DNA of 64,000 nucleotides. It comes from Caulobacterales bacterium (GTDB lineage: Bacteria; Pseudomonadota; Alphaproteobacteria; Caulobacterales; Caulobacteraceae). The translations under genes were made by a program, and so were the position numbers. Positions 22,342 to 31,167 of the stretch are shown here, in pieces. The stretch covers positions 1-64,000 of the forward strand of contig CANJID010000011.1 of the NCBI GenBank assembly GCA_947474395.1, read 5' to 3'. Under the pieces are notes generated by a model. The model made no database searches, had not been told where the DNA came from, and saw only the letters and a list, made by a program, of their open reading frames with translations. Positions within the stretch are counted from its first letter, which is position 1. Each line of letters opens with the position of its first letter.

Positions 22342-23925
22342 ATGTCGAAAAAGTTCTTCGCGAGGGCCCTGGCTGTCGCCTCTCTGATGGCTCTGACCTC
22401 GGCCCTTGCGGGCCCGACGGCGGCCGAGACCCTGGGCGAAGCCATCGCCCTTGCCTACCAGACCAATCCGGGGATGCAGGCCCAGCGCGCCGCGATGCGC
22501 GCCCTGGACGAGAATTACACCCAGGCGCGGGCCGCCTTCGGCGTCAACGCCAGCGTCCAGGCCTCCGAGACCTATACCGAGCTGCGGCGCGGGCCGGGCG
22601 AGGCCACCGCCTATAACCCCACGGTCGGGGTCTCGATCGCCCAACCCGTCTATACCGGCGGGCGCCTGCACGCCCAGCTCACCGCCGCCGAGGCCGAGGT
22701 GATGGCCGGCCGCCAGAGCCTGCGCCGGTTCGAGCTCGACCTCCTGCAGCGGGTCATAACCGCCTACGTCGGCGTGCGGCGCGACCAGGAGACCTTGAGG
22801 ATCAGCCAGGACACCGCCTCGGTGATGGCCCAGCAGCTCTCCGACACCGAGGCCAAGTTCGAAGTCCGCCAGGTGACGGCCACCGACGTGGCCCAGTCCA
22901 AGGCCCGCCTCGCTTCCGCGCGCAGCCAAGTCATCTCGGCCGAGGGCCAGCTGGCGATCACCCGGGCCCAGTACCTCGCCGTGGTCGGCAAGAACCCCGA
23001 GGACCTCGCCCCCGAACCGCCCCTCGAAGGCGTGCCCGCCACCATCGACCAGGCCTTCGACGCCGGAGAGAACAGCAATCCCTCGCTCCTTGGCGCCGGC
23101 TTCCAGGAACAGGCCTCGCGCGCCAGGGTCGCCGAGGCCAAGGCCAGCGGCATGCCCAATGTCTCCGTGCGGGTGGACATCCGCCGCTCGCCCTACCTGC
23201 CCTATCAGGGAGGGATATTCGACAACACCATCAGCGCCACCGCGGTGGTGAGCCAGCCGATCTTCACCAGCGGGCTGATCGCCTCCCAGGTTCGCCAGTC
23301 CCTGGAGCAGAACAACCGCGACCGCATGTCGATCGAGGACGCCCGCCGCAACATGATCCAGGGCGTGGCCCAGGCCTGGGAGTCCCTGGCCGCCAGCCGG
23401 CGCGCCCTGGTCACCCAGGAAGATGAAGCCAAGCAGAACGAGACCGCCTTCTACGGGGTGCGCGAGGAGGAGAAGGTCGGTCTGCGCAGCACGCTGGAGA
23501 TTCTGAACGCGGCCCTGGAGCTGCAGCAGGCCCAGCTCTCCCTGGTCCGCGGACGTTTCAACGAATACGTCAGCCGGGCGCAACTGCTGGCGGCGATGGG
23601 CGCCCTCTCGGCCAAGACCCTCGCGCCGGGGATCGACCTCTATGATCCGGCGACGAACTTCAATCGTGTCCGCAACCGCGGGGCCATGCCGTGGGAGGCG
23701 CCGGTGCGTATCCTCGACGGCGTCGGCGGCATCCCGATCAGCCAGCCGAAGCCCGCGGTCACCCCGATGGGCCGTCCGGACGAGACCAATGTCCTGCCGC
23801 CGGCCCCGGTTGCCGCCTCCGAAACCCCGCCGATCACCTCGATCTCGGAGGTCATGGAGCGGACCCGCGGCGTCCCGGAGGCCCCGGAGACGGACGCCCC
23901 GGTGACCACCGCTCCCGCCCGCTAG
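22342..23925 (+). CDS. TolC-family outer membrane channel for type I secretion (RsaF-like)
   Basis: This 527-residue protein has a signal peptide (cleavage near ALAGPTAAE), two repeated TolC halves of long helices (ETLGEAIALAYQTNPGMQAQRAA ... and DQAFDAGENSNPSLLGAGF), and the segment VSQPIFTSGLIASQVRQS. The last 70 residues are Pro-rich and look disordered. It would form the outer-membrane exit of the exporter encoded divergently at 18910-21974, matching the role of RsaF in Caulobacter. The ribosome binding site before ATG 22342 is weak. Confidence 0.9.
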   Translation: MSKKFFARALAVASLMALTSALAGPTAAETLGEAIALAYQTNPGMQAQRAAMRALDENYTQARAAFGVNASVQASETYTELRRGPGEATAYNPTVGVSIAQPVYTGGRLHAQLTAAEAEVMAGRQSLRRFELDLLQRVITAYVGVRRDQETLRISQDTASVMAQQLSDTEAKFEVRQVTATDVAQSKARLASARSQVISAEGQLAITRAQYLAVVGKNPEDLAPEPPLEGVPATIDQAFDAGENSNPSLLGAGFQEQASRARVAEAKASGMPNVSVRVDIRRSPYLPYQGGIFDNTISATAVVSQPIFTSGLIASQVRQSLEQNNRDRMSIEDARRNMIQGVAQAWESLAASRRALVTQEDEAKQNETAFYGVREEEKVGLRSTLEILNAALELQQAQLSLVRGRFNEYVSRAQLLAAMGALSAKTLAPGIDLYDPATNFNRVRNRGAMPWEAPVRILDGVGGIPISQPKPAVTPMGRPDETNVLPPAPVAASETPPITSISEVMERTRGVPEAPETDAPVTTAPAR

Positions 23926-23959
23926 CCGCGCGAAGACCTGGCTTTAATTCAATGACTTA

Positions 23960-23980
23960 GGGATCGCCTCAGGCGATCCC
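23960..23980. terminator. Perfect hairpin at the 3' end of the methyltransferase gene
   Basis: GGGATCGCC (23960-23968), loop TCA, GGCGATCCC (23972-23980). It spans the stop codon of the leftward methyltransferase gene and also follows the rightward TolC-type gene. No T run is present, so a bidirectional stop is only possible. Confidence 0.35.
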
Positions 23981-25498
23981 GAGCTGCTGCATCACCGGCA
24001 GGTGTTTGGTCTTGAACTCTTCCTGGCGGACCTTCAGCAGCTCCAGGCTTTCCTTGTCGCCCTCGATCGTCTTGCCCTCCTTGATGAGCTGGACGCCCTG
24101 GGGCTTGAGGATGTTCCAGACGAACTGGGCCGGGTCGGCCTGCTTCTGCTGATGCGCCAGCAGCATCAGCTGGGCGATCCGGTCGACGCCGATCGCGCCG
24201 CCGGTGACGGGCGAGGCGAGGTGGTGCAGGTCCGCCGTATATTGCGCCCGGGCGATCACCGCGTTGTTGAAGGCTGTGGTCCTCTGCCCTCGCTTGGAGT
24301 CGCCCTTCGCCTCCAGGCACGGCGACAGGTGCCCGACGCCCACCAGGACGCCGAGGGCCTGCTGCAGGCGGGACCAGCCCAGGCCCAGGATGGTCGCATC
24401 CGTGACCAACTGGCGGACGGTCTTTGGACCGGTGGCGAAGGCGTCCAGGATCGGTGTGTAGACGTCGGCCTGGAGTTCGGCCTCCCCGAGCGCCCCGGTG
24501 ACCTTCAGGATCACGTCGGCCCGATTGACGGTGAGCGCGAAGCGGGTGTCGGTCCACTGGGCCTGCGCTTCGTGGAAGGTCAGCTGTTGCGGCCCCTTGG
24601 CGAAGACGTCGCGACGGAAGGCCTGGCCGACGATGTAGTCGCGGGTGGTCTGGCGCAGCGGCGATTCGGCTATGCCCGCCAGGAGCTGCTGCTGGTCGGG
24701 CGTGATGTTGATGGTGTCGATATGGTCGAGCAGGGCGGCCGAGGCGATGAAGCTCAGCTTGGCGACCTCCATCTCGGCGGCCACCTCCGAGTGGTAGAGC
24801 AGGTTCCAGGACTCGTTCAGATATTCGTGGGCGACGTAGGACCGGGCCTGGCCCTTGACCTTGTCGAAGCGGGTCTTGGCCTGGGGATTGGCCTTGAAAT
24901 AGTTCGCGCCGAGCTCGGACAGCCGGTCGACGAAGGCGAAGGCGGGCTCGATCCGGGCCCCCGTGGGCCCTGACGAACTCTGGGCGTGCAGGTAGAGCAG
25001 GTGCCGGATGGGAGCCGCCGCGGCCCATCCCGGAGGCGTGTTGTAGGAGACGTAGGCCAGGCCCCCCGGCTTCAGCCGGCGGCGGATGAACTGGGCGATC
25101 CGGCTCCGGTCCTCGGCGTTGATCCAGCTGTAGATCCCGTGCAGGGCGATGATGTCGAAGTCGGGCAGGCTGTCGTCGTTGAGACGGTCCTCGAAGCTCT
25201 GGTCCGAGAAATGGATGTTGGTCAGGCCGGCGTCCTTGGCCAGGCGCTGCGCGCCGGCGGTCTGCCCCGGATTGAAGTCGTTGGCGTAGACCTCGACGTG
25301 CGGATTGGCCGCCGCCAGGACATTGGCGGAGAAGCCCTGCCCCGTGCCCAGCTCGCAGTAGGTCAGGGGGCCTGACGGATCAGGGGCGCGGTGTCCGGCG
25401 GCCAGGGCCGCCAGGGCCAGGGTGGTCGGCATCAGCTCCCGGTAATACCCGTGAGTGTAGCCAAGGTCGGTGACGTAGCCGGCTGTCCAGGAACTCAT
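23969..25498 (-). CDS. SAM-dependent methyltransferase with C-terminal regulatory domain
   Basis: This 509-residue protein begins with a class I methyltransferase domain (YCELGTGQGFSANVLAAANPHVEVYANDFNPG, DIIALHGIYSWI, LKPGGLAYVSYN) and continues with a long region resembling the methyltransferase regulatory domain found in surface-polysaccharide and S-layer gene neighbourhoods. The substrate is unknown. GGAGG stands about 9 bases before the ATG at 25498. It sits between the TolC-type gene and the oxygenase gene, inside the S-layer region, so a surface target is a fair guess. Confidence 0.8.
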   Translation of the reverse strand: MSSWTAGYVTDLGYTHGYYRELMPTTLALAALAAGHRAPDPSGPLTYCELGTGQGFSANVLAAANPHVEVYANDFNPGQTAGAQRLAKDAGLTNIHFSDQSFEDRLNDDSLPDFDIIALHGIYSWINAEDRSRIAQFIRRRLKPGGLAYVSYNTPPGWAAAAPIRHLLYLHAQSSSGPTGARIEPAFAFVDRLSELGANYFKANPQAKTRFDKVKGQARSYVAHEYLNESWNLLYHSEVAAEMEVAKLSFIASAALLDHIDTINITPDQQQLLAGIAESPLRQTTRDYIVGQAFRRDVFAKGPQQLTFHEAQAQWTDTRFALTVNRADVILKVTGALGEAELQADVYTPILDAFATGPKTVRQLVTDATILGLGWSRLQQALGVLVGVGHLSPCLEAKGDSKRGQRTTAFNNAVIARAQYTADLHHLASPVTGGAIGVDRIAQLMLLAHQQKQADPAQFVWNILKPQGVQLIKEGKTIEGDKESLELLKVRQEEFKTKHLPVMQQLGIA

Positions 25499-25759
25499 GG
25501 TTGGCGATCCTCCCCCACCTTCTGACTATAGGGGGTTCGGACTCGGCGTCCAGAATTGCGGCGTCGGTCCTGAGCCCAATGCCGGCGCGCTTGAACGTAG
25601 ATCGTGGCGTTTACGCGCGGAATGTCAGGTGCCTGCAACGCCGGCGAGATGCACTGGCAAGTCCTGGCGGGGCGACGAAGGGAACGCAACGTCAGCGGCC
25701 CGCTGTAGCGTCCCGGAGAAAGCTGCTAGTCCTGGCGACGAGCTAAGCGGGCACGAGCG

Positions 25760-26743
25760 TTGACGGCATCTTCCGAGAACGACCAAGTTATAGGCCGCGC
25801 CCGCGACGGAGACGTAACGGCGCTCAAGGCGTTCGCGGCCATGTGTTTCAAGGGACAACTTCCTGGTGCAACCTTCGCGGACGGGGCAGATGCCTATATC
25901 CGCGCCTGGGCGCAGGGAGACGCTGAGGCAGCGCACTGCCTGAGCGCGCTCTCCGGTGTGGGGGCGGGACTCCCCAAGAATTGGCGGCAGGCCATGGTGC
26001 TGGCCGGCGGGGCGGCGGCGGCGGGCTGGACGGCAGCGCAGAAGCAACTCGCTATGCTGGGGGGGCTGGATCCCCGCGATTCACACAATTGGAGCGCCGT
26101 GGCGGCGTCCGTCGACTGGGCGGCCTGGATGGCTCCGCCAGTAGTTTCCGTCTTCAGTGAGAACCCGCGTATCCGGCTATTTCCTGAACTGATCCCGCCG
26201 ACGGCCTGCAGCCTCCTTATCGAGGAGGCGGGTGACAAACTCGTGGCCGCGACGGTCTACGGCCGTAGCGAACATTCGAACGTGGTCGAAGAGACCCGAA
26301 ACAACGCCCAGGCGACCTTCTACTGGATGGAAGGGGGGGTACTGGTCAACTTGGTGCGCGAGCGTATTGCGGCCGCCATGCAGGCCGACACGGGCGATCT
26401 CGAGTTCCTAACGATCTTGAATTACCAGCCCGGTCAGCGCTTCCTGCCGCACTTCGATTTCCTGGACCCTGAAGCGCCGGGGCACGCGGCCGAGATCGCC
26501 GCTGCAGGCCAGAGGGTCGCCACCTTCTTGGTTAGCCTTAACGACGACTACGAGGATGGCGGAACCTATTTCCCTGCTCTTGGCCACGCTCTGCGCGGCC
26601 ACCCGGGGGACGGGTTTTGTTTTTACAATGTTGATGCGGCGGGCCGTCCGGACCCGGCTAGCCGACACGCGGGGCTGCCGCCGAGGGACGGGCAAAAGTG
26701 GATCATCTCCCAATTCGTGCGTGAGGCGCGAGCGCCAGCCTAA
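25760..26743 (+). CDS. 2-oxoglutarate/Fe(II) oxygenase of the prolyl 4-hydroxylase type
   Basis: This 327-residue protein has an N-terminal half resembling Sel1/TPR-like helical repeats (DGDVTALKAFAAMCF, GDAEAAHCLSALSG) and a C-terminal P4H-like domain. Iron ligands are visible: HFDFLDP (His-x-Asp) and the later His in SRHAGLPP, with the 2-oxoglutarate-binding Lys in GQKWIISQFVR. It would hydroxylate a proline or related side chain of an unknown protein. The start is TTG at 25760 without a strong ribosome binding site, so the N-terminus is uncertain. Base use is somewhat less GC-biased than its neighbours. Confidence 0.85.
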   Translation: MTASSENDQVIGRARDGDVTALKAFAAMCFKGQLPGATFADGADAYIRAWAQGDAEAAHCLSALSGVGAGLPKNWRQAMVLAGGAAAAGWTAAQKQLAMLGGLDPRDSHNWSAVAASVDWAAWMAPPVVSVFSENPRIRLFPELIPPTACSLLIEEAGDKLVAATVYGRSEHSNVVEETRNNAQATFYWMEGGVLVNLVRERIAAAMQADTGDLEFLTILNYQPGQRFLPHFDFLDPEAPGHAAEIAAAGQRVATFLVSLNDDYEDGGTYFPALGHALRGHPGDGFCFYNVDAAGRPDPASRHAGLPPRDGQKWIISQFVREARAPA

Positions 26744-26902
26744 GCGAAACGACGAACCGCTAGCGGCTTCTCCATTCGCAGGGGGCAAGATTCGGCCGCT
26801 AGTCAGAGCGCAAAGGCCGCAAATTGGCCAAGGATTCTCCTTGCTGTGCAGGGAGTGACCGCAAGGCAGGCAGCCGCCGATGGGGGGGCGTCGAACGGAG
26901 CG

Positions 26903-27295
26903 CTAATTCCGCGCGGACGTCGGGATCGTATCGCCGGTGATGGCGATCATCGCGTCCCGGGACATGGCGTTGGCCAGGTCGAGGGCGTGGTCGCCCCGGA
27001 AGATGAAGTGCAGCCAGCCGAGGCCGGGGTGGCGAATGGCCAGGGCCCGTCCCCCGGGCACGGCGCCGTCGGGGCTGGCCCAGATCGGGCTGACGACGGC
27101 GGAGACGTCGCCGTTCTCGGGCGCGGGGGCCACCGGAGGCGACATGCCCATGCGGGCGTTGCCGAGGTCGGTGATCAGCTGCTCGAGTTCGGCCGCGTTG
27201 AGCACCGCGACCGCCGAGCCGCCGTCCTGCTGCGCGATCCGCAGGCTCAAGCCGTCCATGCCCTCGGTGAGGGTGATCTGGATCGTTTCGGTCAT
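26903..27295 (-). CDS. Hypothetical 130-residue protein downstream of the S-layer gene
   Basis: I do not recognise this protein. Start MTETIQITLTEGMDG at 27295 is chosen because the longer frame upstream runs into the terminator region. It is mostly beta-like and soluble, with no signal peptide, Cys or membrane segment; the middle contains a Pro-rich linker (PPVAPAPENGD). It follows the S-layer gene on the same strand but beyond a strong terminator, so it likely has its own promoter. Confidence 0.6.
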   Translation of the reverse strand: MTETIQITLTEGMDGLSLRIAQQDGGSAVAVLNAAELEQLITDLGNARMGMSPPVAPAPENGDVSAVVSPIWASPDGAVPGGRALAIRHPGLGWLHFIFRGDHALDLANAMSRDAMIAITGDTIPTSARN

Positions 27296-27349
27296 GCTGC
27301 TTACTCCAGGCTTTGGGCCGGTCAGCCGGCCGCGAACTGTCCCCACAAA

Positions 27350-27381
27350 AGGAAAGGCCCCCCGGATTGCTCCGGGGGGCC
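27350..27381 (-). terminator. Strong rho-independent terminator of the S-layer gene
   Basis: GGCCCCCCGGA (27356-27366), loop TTGC, TCCGGGGGGCC (27371-27381): a perfect 11-base stem. On the minus strand it is followed by TTTCCTTTTG. It lies about 22 bases beyond the S-layer stop codon, as expected for a very highly expressed gene. Confidence 0.92.
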
Positions 27382-27403
27382 TGAAGGCGAGTTTTAGTAA
27401 GGC

Positions 27404-30400
27404 TTAGAGGTTGAAGTCGGCAAGCGCCACAGTCGCGGTGCCTGCCAGCTTGATCACCAGGTCGGTGCCGGCAGTGTAGAGGCCGTCCTTGTTGACGTCG
27501 ACGACGATGAAGTCACCGAGGACGCCCGAGCTCATCCCAGCCGTACCGTGGATCTGGGCGATACCGCGGGCCAGCACGCCATCCGAGAACAGGTTGGCGT
27601 TAGCCAGCAGGGCATTGAAGCCAGCGTCGTCAGTGGCCGTTTGACCGCCAGCCGTGCCGTTGCCGCCCAGGCCGCCGCCGAGGGCGCCGGTCAGGGAGAA
27701 ACTCGACAGGTCGATCTTATCCGTACCGGTCGTGAAGCCGGTGATGACGTCCATCTTGCCGCTATTCACCGTACCGCCGGTGCCGGAAGCGCCGGAGTTG
27801 CCGGTGTTGGTCGTGACGTTCGTACCCGCAACAGCGGCCACGCCGACGTAGGTGCCGGTGAGGTCGAGCTGCGATTCCGTGCCAGCCTTGTAGACAAGGG
27901 TCTGGACACCCGTGGCGAGGTTGACCGCGTCACCGCCGGCACCGCCGTAGATCGAGGCCACGTTGGCGGTGCCGACGCTGAAGGTGTCGTTCACGCCCGA
28001 ACCGATAAGGCTGAGGGTGCCACCCGCGCCGAGTGCGGTGGTTAGCGCATCGACGATCACGCCGCCAGTCGAAGCCGAAGCGTCGATCGTTTGGCCGTGG
28101 GTAGAGGCCCCGGTGAGGATTTGGATGCCCGCCGCGCCGCTGATCTTCACGATATTCGGATCAGTGAACGGAGCAGCGCTGCCCTTCAGGGTGACGGTGT
28201 TGTAGGTGCCGGTGCCCGCAACCCGCCCAGCCGAGACGAGGTTGAGCGTCTCGATTTGGCCGACAGTGGGGCTGCCACCAAGGGCGAGGCCGCCGATGCC
28301 AATACCTTCGTTTGCGTCGCCGGTGGCGCCAGTGCCGCCGATCACCACGCCGCTGACGTTCGTCCCGGTCGTCGCCTGATTGTTCAGGGTCAGGTTGATG
28401 ACGTCCAAAGCGCCACTGGCATCGGCGAGGGCCAAGGTCAGGGTGCCCGCAACTTCAGTCGCCGCGGCGTTGGCAATACCAGCAATCGTATTGCTACCGA
28501 TCACAGTAACCGAGGCGTTCGCCAGCAAGTTGGTCAGAGTGGTGGAGCCCGTACCAGCTGCCACCTGATAGCTGTTGATGCCGGTGATGAGCAGCGGATT
28601 GTAGGTTTGGGTGACGCCAACGGCACCGCTCGACACCCGCAGGGTTTCAAAACCTGAAACCAGGGTCGTCAGGCTCGCCGCCAAATCGGCGCCGGTGCTG
28701 AAGGCGATGATGTCGTTGCCCGCACCGCCGGCGAGAGTGCCGGTCAGAGCCGCGCCGGTGCCCGCGCCGATAGTGATAATGTCGGTGCCGCCGCCGCCGG
28801 TGAAGACCGTGGCCGTGTTGGCTCCGATGGTGGCGCTGACGCCGCCATTGGTCAGGCCGCTAGCGCTGAGGGTTTTCACATTGGCGTTGAGCGTGCCCAA
28901 GGTGACCGAAGCCGCGCTAGCCGTCGTAGTCGTCGAGGTGCCCGCCACGTTGATCGTAGCGCCGGCCGAGAACATGCCGTTCGAGAAGCCGCCAGCCACG
29001 CCAAGCGTCGAGCCGTTGTTCACGTTGATGTTGAGCGTGGCGATGTTCCCGCCGCCGCCGGTGAGGCCGCCCGTGAAGGTCACCGCCGAGTTGCCGGTGA
29101 TGTTCACGGTTTCCACGGTGCTAGCGGCAACCGCAGATCCCAGACCGGAAACAGCGCCCGTGACGGTCAGAGCCGAAGTGGCCGCGACGTTCAGGGTGGT
29201 GACCGTGTTCGCCCCGGCCAGTTGCAGCGAGGCAAGGGTGTTGGTCGCGCCGCTGGAGTTGACGGTCGCGGTCACCAAGGCAGCGCCGGTGATGACCAGA
29301 GCCGGACCGACCGACGGGGAGGCGCTATTGCCGGTCCCGCCCGTCAGGTTAACGGTCTCGGCAGTCACCGTCGCGCCATAGCCGGCGGTCACGGTACCGA
29401 TAGTGGCAGCGGCGTTGCCGTTGATGCCGACAGCTTGGCCGGCGCTCAGGCCGGTGAAGGTCACGGCGTTGGTGGAGCGATCACTGACGAATTGGACGAC
29501 GCCGCCGAAGTTGCCGGCCGCCACGGTGTCAACGTCGCCAGCCGTGGTGGAGGTGCCGCGAACGAAGATGTTGCGGATACCGGTGACGCCGGCCGCCGGG
29601 ATGGTGATGCTGCCCGTGGCGCCGCCGGCCGGATCCAGGATGGTGATGTTCAGGGTGTCGTTGCCGCCGCCGCCGACGGCCGTGTCGGCCGCCTGGAAGG
29701 TGGTGACCAGCGGAGAGGTGCCGGCTTGGACGACGCCGCCGGTGACCAGCAGGGTGGCGTTGAAGGTGTCGTCGTTGACGGTGCCGCTCAGGTTGTCGAC
29801 GCCGCCGGTGAAGGCCAGCGTCGAACCCGGGGTGCCGCCGACCACCGAGCCGGTGCCGCCGATGCCGATGTTGTAGCCCGCGCCGCCCGGACCGTAGGTG
29901 GTGGTCAGGACAGTGCCGTAGATGGCCACGCCGCCGGCGATGTCGGCGTTAAACTGGTCCAGGGCCTTGGCGTAGGTCCCGACGTCGGCCTTGACGGCTT
30001 CGTTCAGGATGTAGGCGATCGCGACGGCCTTAGTGGCCAGGTCCTGGTTCAGGCCCACGGCGCGGGTCGCCGCCACTTGGGCGAAGAAGGCGCTGCGCGA
30101 GGTGATGTCGGCGATAGCGGCCGCGGCTGCGGCGCTGCCGACGTTCGCGGTGCCGACGATGGTTTCGTAGGCGGTGGCGATCGTCTGAGCCAGGGTGAGC
30201 GCGGAGTAGGTGGTGGAGAAGCCGGTCGCGGAGGTCGAACCGAACGCCAGGTTGATGGCGAAGTTGTAGTAGCGGTTCTCTTGGTTGAACGCCGCGTAAT
30301 AGGTGTCGTTCAGGTCAGTGGTGTTGGTCGCGCCGTTCACCAGGTAGGCCAGACCGGCCTGGGAGGGGACCGTGCCCGTGAAGAAGGCGTAGGTCGCGGT

Positions 30401-30589
30401 CGCGACGTTGGTCGTCACATTGGTCTGCGAGGAGTTGACCACCTTCGACAGGGTCTGGGCGTCCGTCAGGGCGCCGCCAGCGTTTTGCGTGGCGTAGGCG
30501 CTCAGCAGCAGGGCGGTCGCGGCGTCGGGGGCGACCCCTTGGTTGATGAGCGTGTAGTACGAGGTCAGCTGCGCGGCAGTATAAGGCAT
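27404..30589 (-). CDS. rsaA: S-layer RTX protein, RsaA homologue
   Basis: This 1061-residue protein opens MPYTAAQLTSYYTLINQG, much like Caulobacter RsaA (MAYTTAQLVTAYT...), with further shared landmarks such as APDAAT, AYATQ, TNTTDLNDTYYAAFNQENRYYNFAINLA. The N-terminal 250 residues would anchor to O-polysaccharide. The middle is Gly/Thr/Ala-rich beta sequence; Gly-Asp calcium motifs (GGGGNDTL, GGGGTDIITIG, LAGGAGNDIIAF, YGGAGGDAV) are present, and the C-terminus ends DLVIKLAGTATVALADFNL, like the RsaA secretion signal. There is no N-terminal signal peptide and essentially no Cys. ATG 30589 follows GGGAGAG; the upstream in-frame ATGs are less likely. Confidence 0.92.
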   Translation of the reverse strand: MPYTAAQLTSYYTLINQGVAPDAATALLLSAYATQNAGGALTDAQTLSKVVNSSQTNVTTNVATATYAFFTGTVPSQAGLAYLVNGATNTTDLNDTYYAAFNQENRYYNFAINLAFGSTSATGFSTTYSALTLAQTIATAYETIVGTANVGSAAAAAAIADITSRSAFFAQVAATRAVGLNQDLATKAVAIAYILNEAVKADVGTYAKALDQFNADIAGGVAIYGTVLTTTYGPGGAGYNIGIGGTGSVVGGTPGSTLAFTGGVDNLSGTVNDDTFNATLLVTGGVVQAGTSPLVTTFQAADTAVGGGGNDTLNITILDPAGGATGSITIPAAGVTGIRNIFVRGTSTTAGDVDTVAAGNFGGVVQFVSDRSTNAVTFTGLSAGQAVGINGNAAATIGTVTAGYGATVTAETVNLTGGTGNSASPSVGPALVITGAALVTATVNSSGATNTLASLQLAGANTVTTLNVAATSALTVTGAVSGLGSAVAASTVETVNITGNSAVTFTGGLTGGGGNIATLNINVNNGSTLGVAGGFSNGMFSAGATINVAGTSTTTTASAASVTLGTLNANVKTLSASGLTNGGVSATIGANTATVFTGGGGTDIITIGAGTGAALTGTLAGGAGNDIIAFSTGADLAASLTTLVSGFETLRVSSGAVGVTQTYNPLLITGINSYQVAAGTGSTTLTNLLANASVTVIGSNTIAGIANAAATEVAGTLTLALADASGALDVINLTLNNQATTGTNVSGVVIGGTGATGDANEGIGIGGLALGGSPTVGQIETLNLVSAGRVAGTGTYNTVTLKGSAAPFTDPNIVKISGAAGIQILTGASTHGQTIDASASTGGVIVDALTTALGAGGTLSLIGSGVNDTFSVGTANVASIYGGAGGDAVNLATGVQTLVYKAGTESQLDLTGTYVGVAAVAGTNVTTNTGNSGASGTGGTVNSGKMDVITGFTTGTDKIDLSSFSLTGALGGGLGGNGTAGGQTATDDAGFNALLANANLFSDGVLARGIAQIHGTAGMSSGVLGDFIVVDVNKDGLYTAGTDLVIKLAGTATVALADFNL

Positions 30590-30691
30590 AGGGTCTCTCC
30601 CAGTGAAATCCGCGCCCATCTGGCGCATCGGCGCACAGGAGGGCTAGTGTCCCTATAGAGCATAGGACATACGCCCGCAATGGGCTTTTTC

Positions 30692-30747
30692 AGACGGTAC
30701 AGCAAATATATATGTCGCAAAGCTTGAACGGTCCCTTAAGACCGTCT
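30692..30747. promoter_or_regulatory. Inverted half-sites in the S-layer/XRE divergent promoter region
   Basis: ACGGTC (30728-30733) and GACCGT (30740-30745) form a 6-base dyad with a 6-base spacer. A third half-site AGACGGT (30692-30698) is repeated inverted as ACCGTCT (30741-30747). Between them is an AT-rich stretch (AAATATATAT, about 30704-30713), unusual here. These could be operator sites for the divergent XRE regulator or other factors controlling the S-layer gene. Confidence 0.4.
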
Positions 30748-30833
30748 AGCTTATGGTCGGGACGCGACCTGTCGTCGCAACGGCGGCGCCCAGCCCTGTC
30801 GTTGGGCGTCCGCAAGCGAAGGCTTTGAAGACC

Positions 30834-31130
30834 ATGTACGGAAATCCACAACGGCGCACCGATCCGGGCGTGCAGGACCTCCGCCGCGAAGGCGGGCGTT
30901 GGCTCAAGGAGCAGCGCGAGAAGGCCGGCCTTTCCCAGCGCCAGCTCGCCTTCAAGGTCGGGGCCGACTATTATACCTTCATCTCCCAGCTGGAGACCGG
31001 GCGCGGGCGCATCCCCCCCGATCGTTATCGTGACTGGGCCGAAGCCCTGGGCGTGCCCCCCGCGATCTTCGTGCGGTCGCTTTTGCGGTTCTACGATCCC
31101 ATCACCTACGATATCCTTTTCAGCGAATAA
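30834..31130 (+). CDS. Small XRE-family helix-turn-helix regulator
   Basis: This 98-residue protein is almost entirely one XRE DNA-binding domain: REGGRWLKEQREKAGLSQRQLAFKVGADYYTFISQLETGRG covers roughly residues 18-58. The tail (FVRSLLRFYDPITYDILFSE) may mediate dimers. I prefer the ATG at 30834 (MYGNPQRR); an ATG at 30753 in frame would add 27 residues without a ribosome binding site. It is divergent from the S-layer gene, so control of S-layer expression or of itself is plausible but not shown. Confidence 0.78.
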   Translation: MYGNPQRRTDPGVQDLRREGGRWLKEQREKAGLSQRQLAFKVGADYYTFISQLETGRGRIPPDRYRDWAEALGVPPAIFVRSLLRFYDPITYDILFSE

Positions 31131-31167
31131 TCTTTTCGTAACGGTGGGCGGACCCTAAGTACCTAGA

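Noticed and set aside
27404-30589. An RTX toxin or protease
   Set aside because: There is no catalytic or acylation-partner gene; the N-terminus and C-terminal tail match the Caulobacter S-layer protein and the size is right for it.
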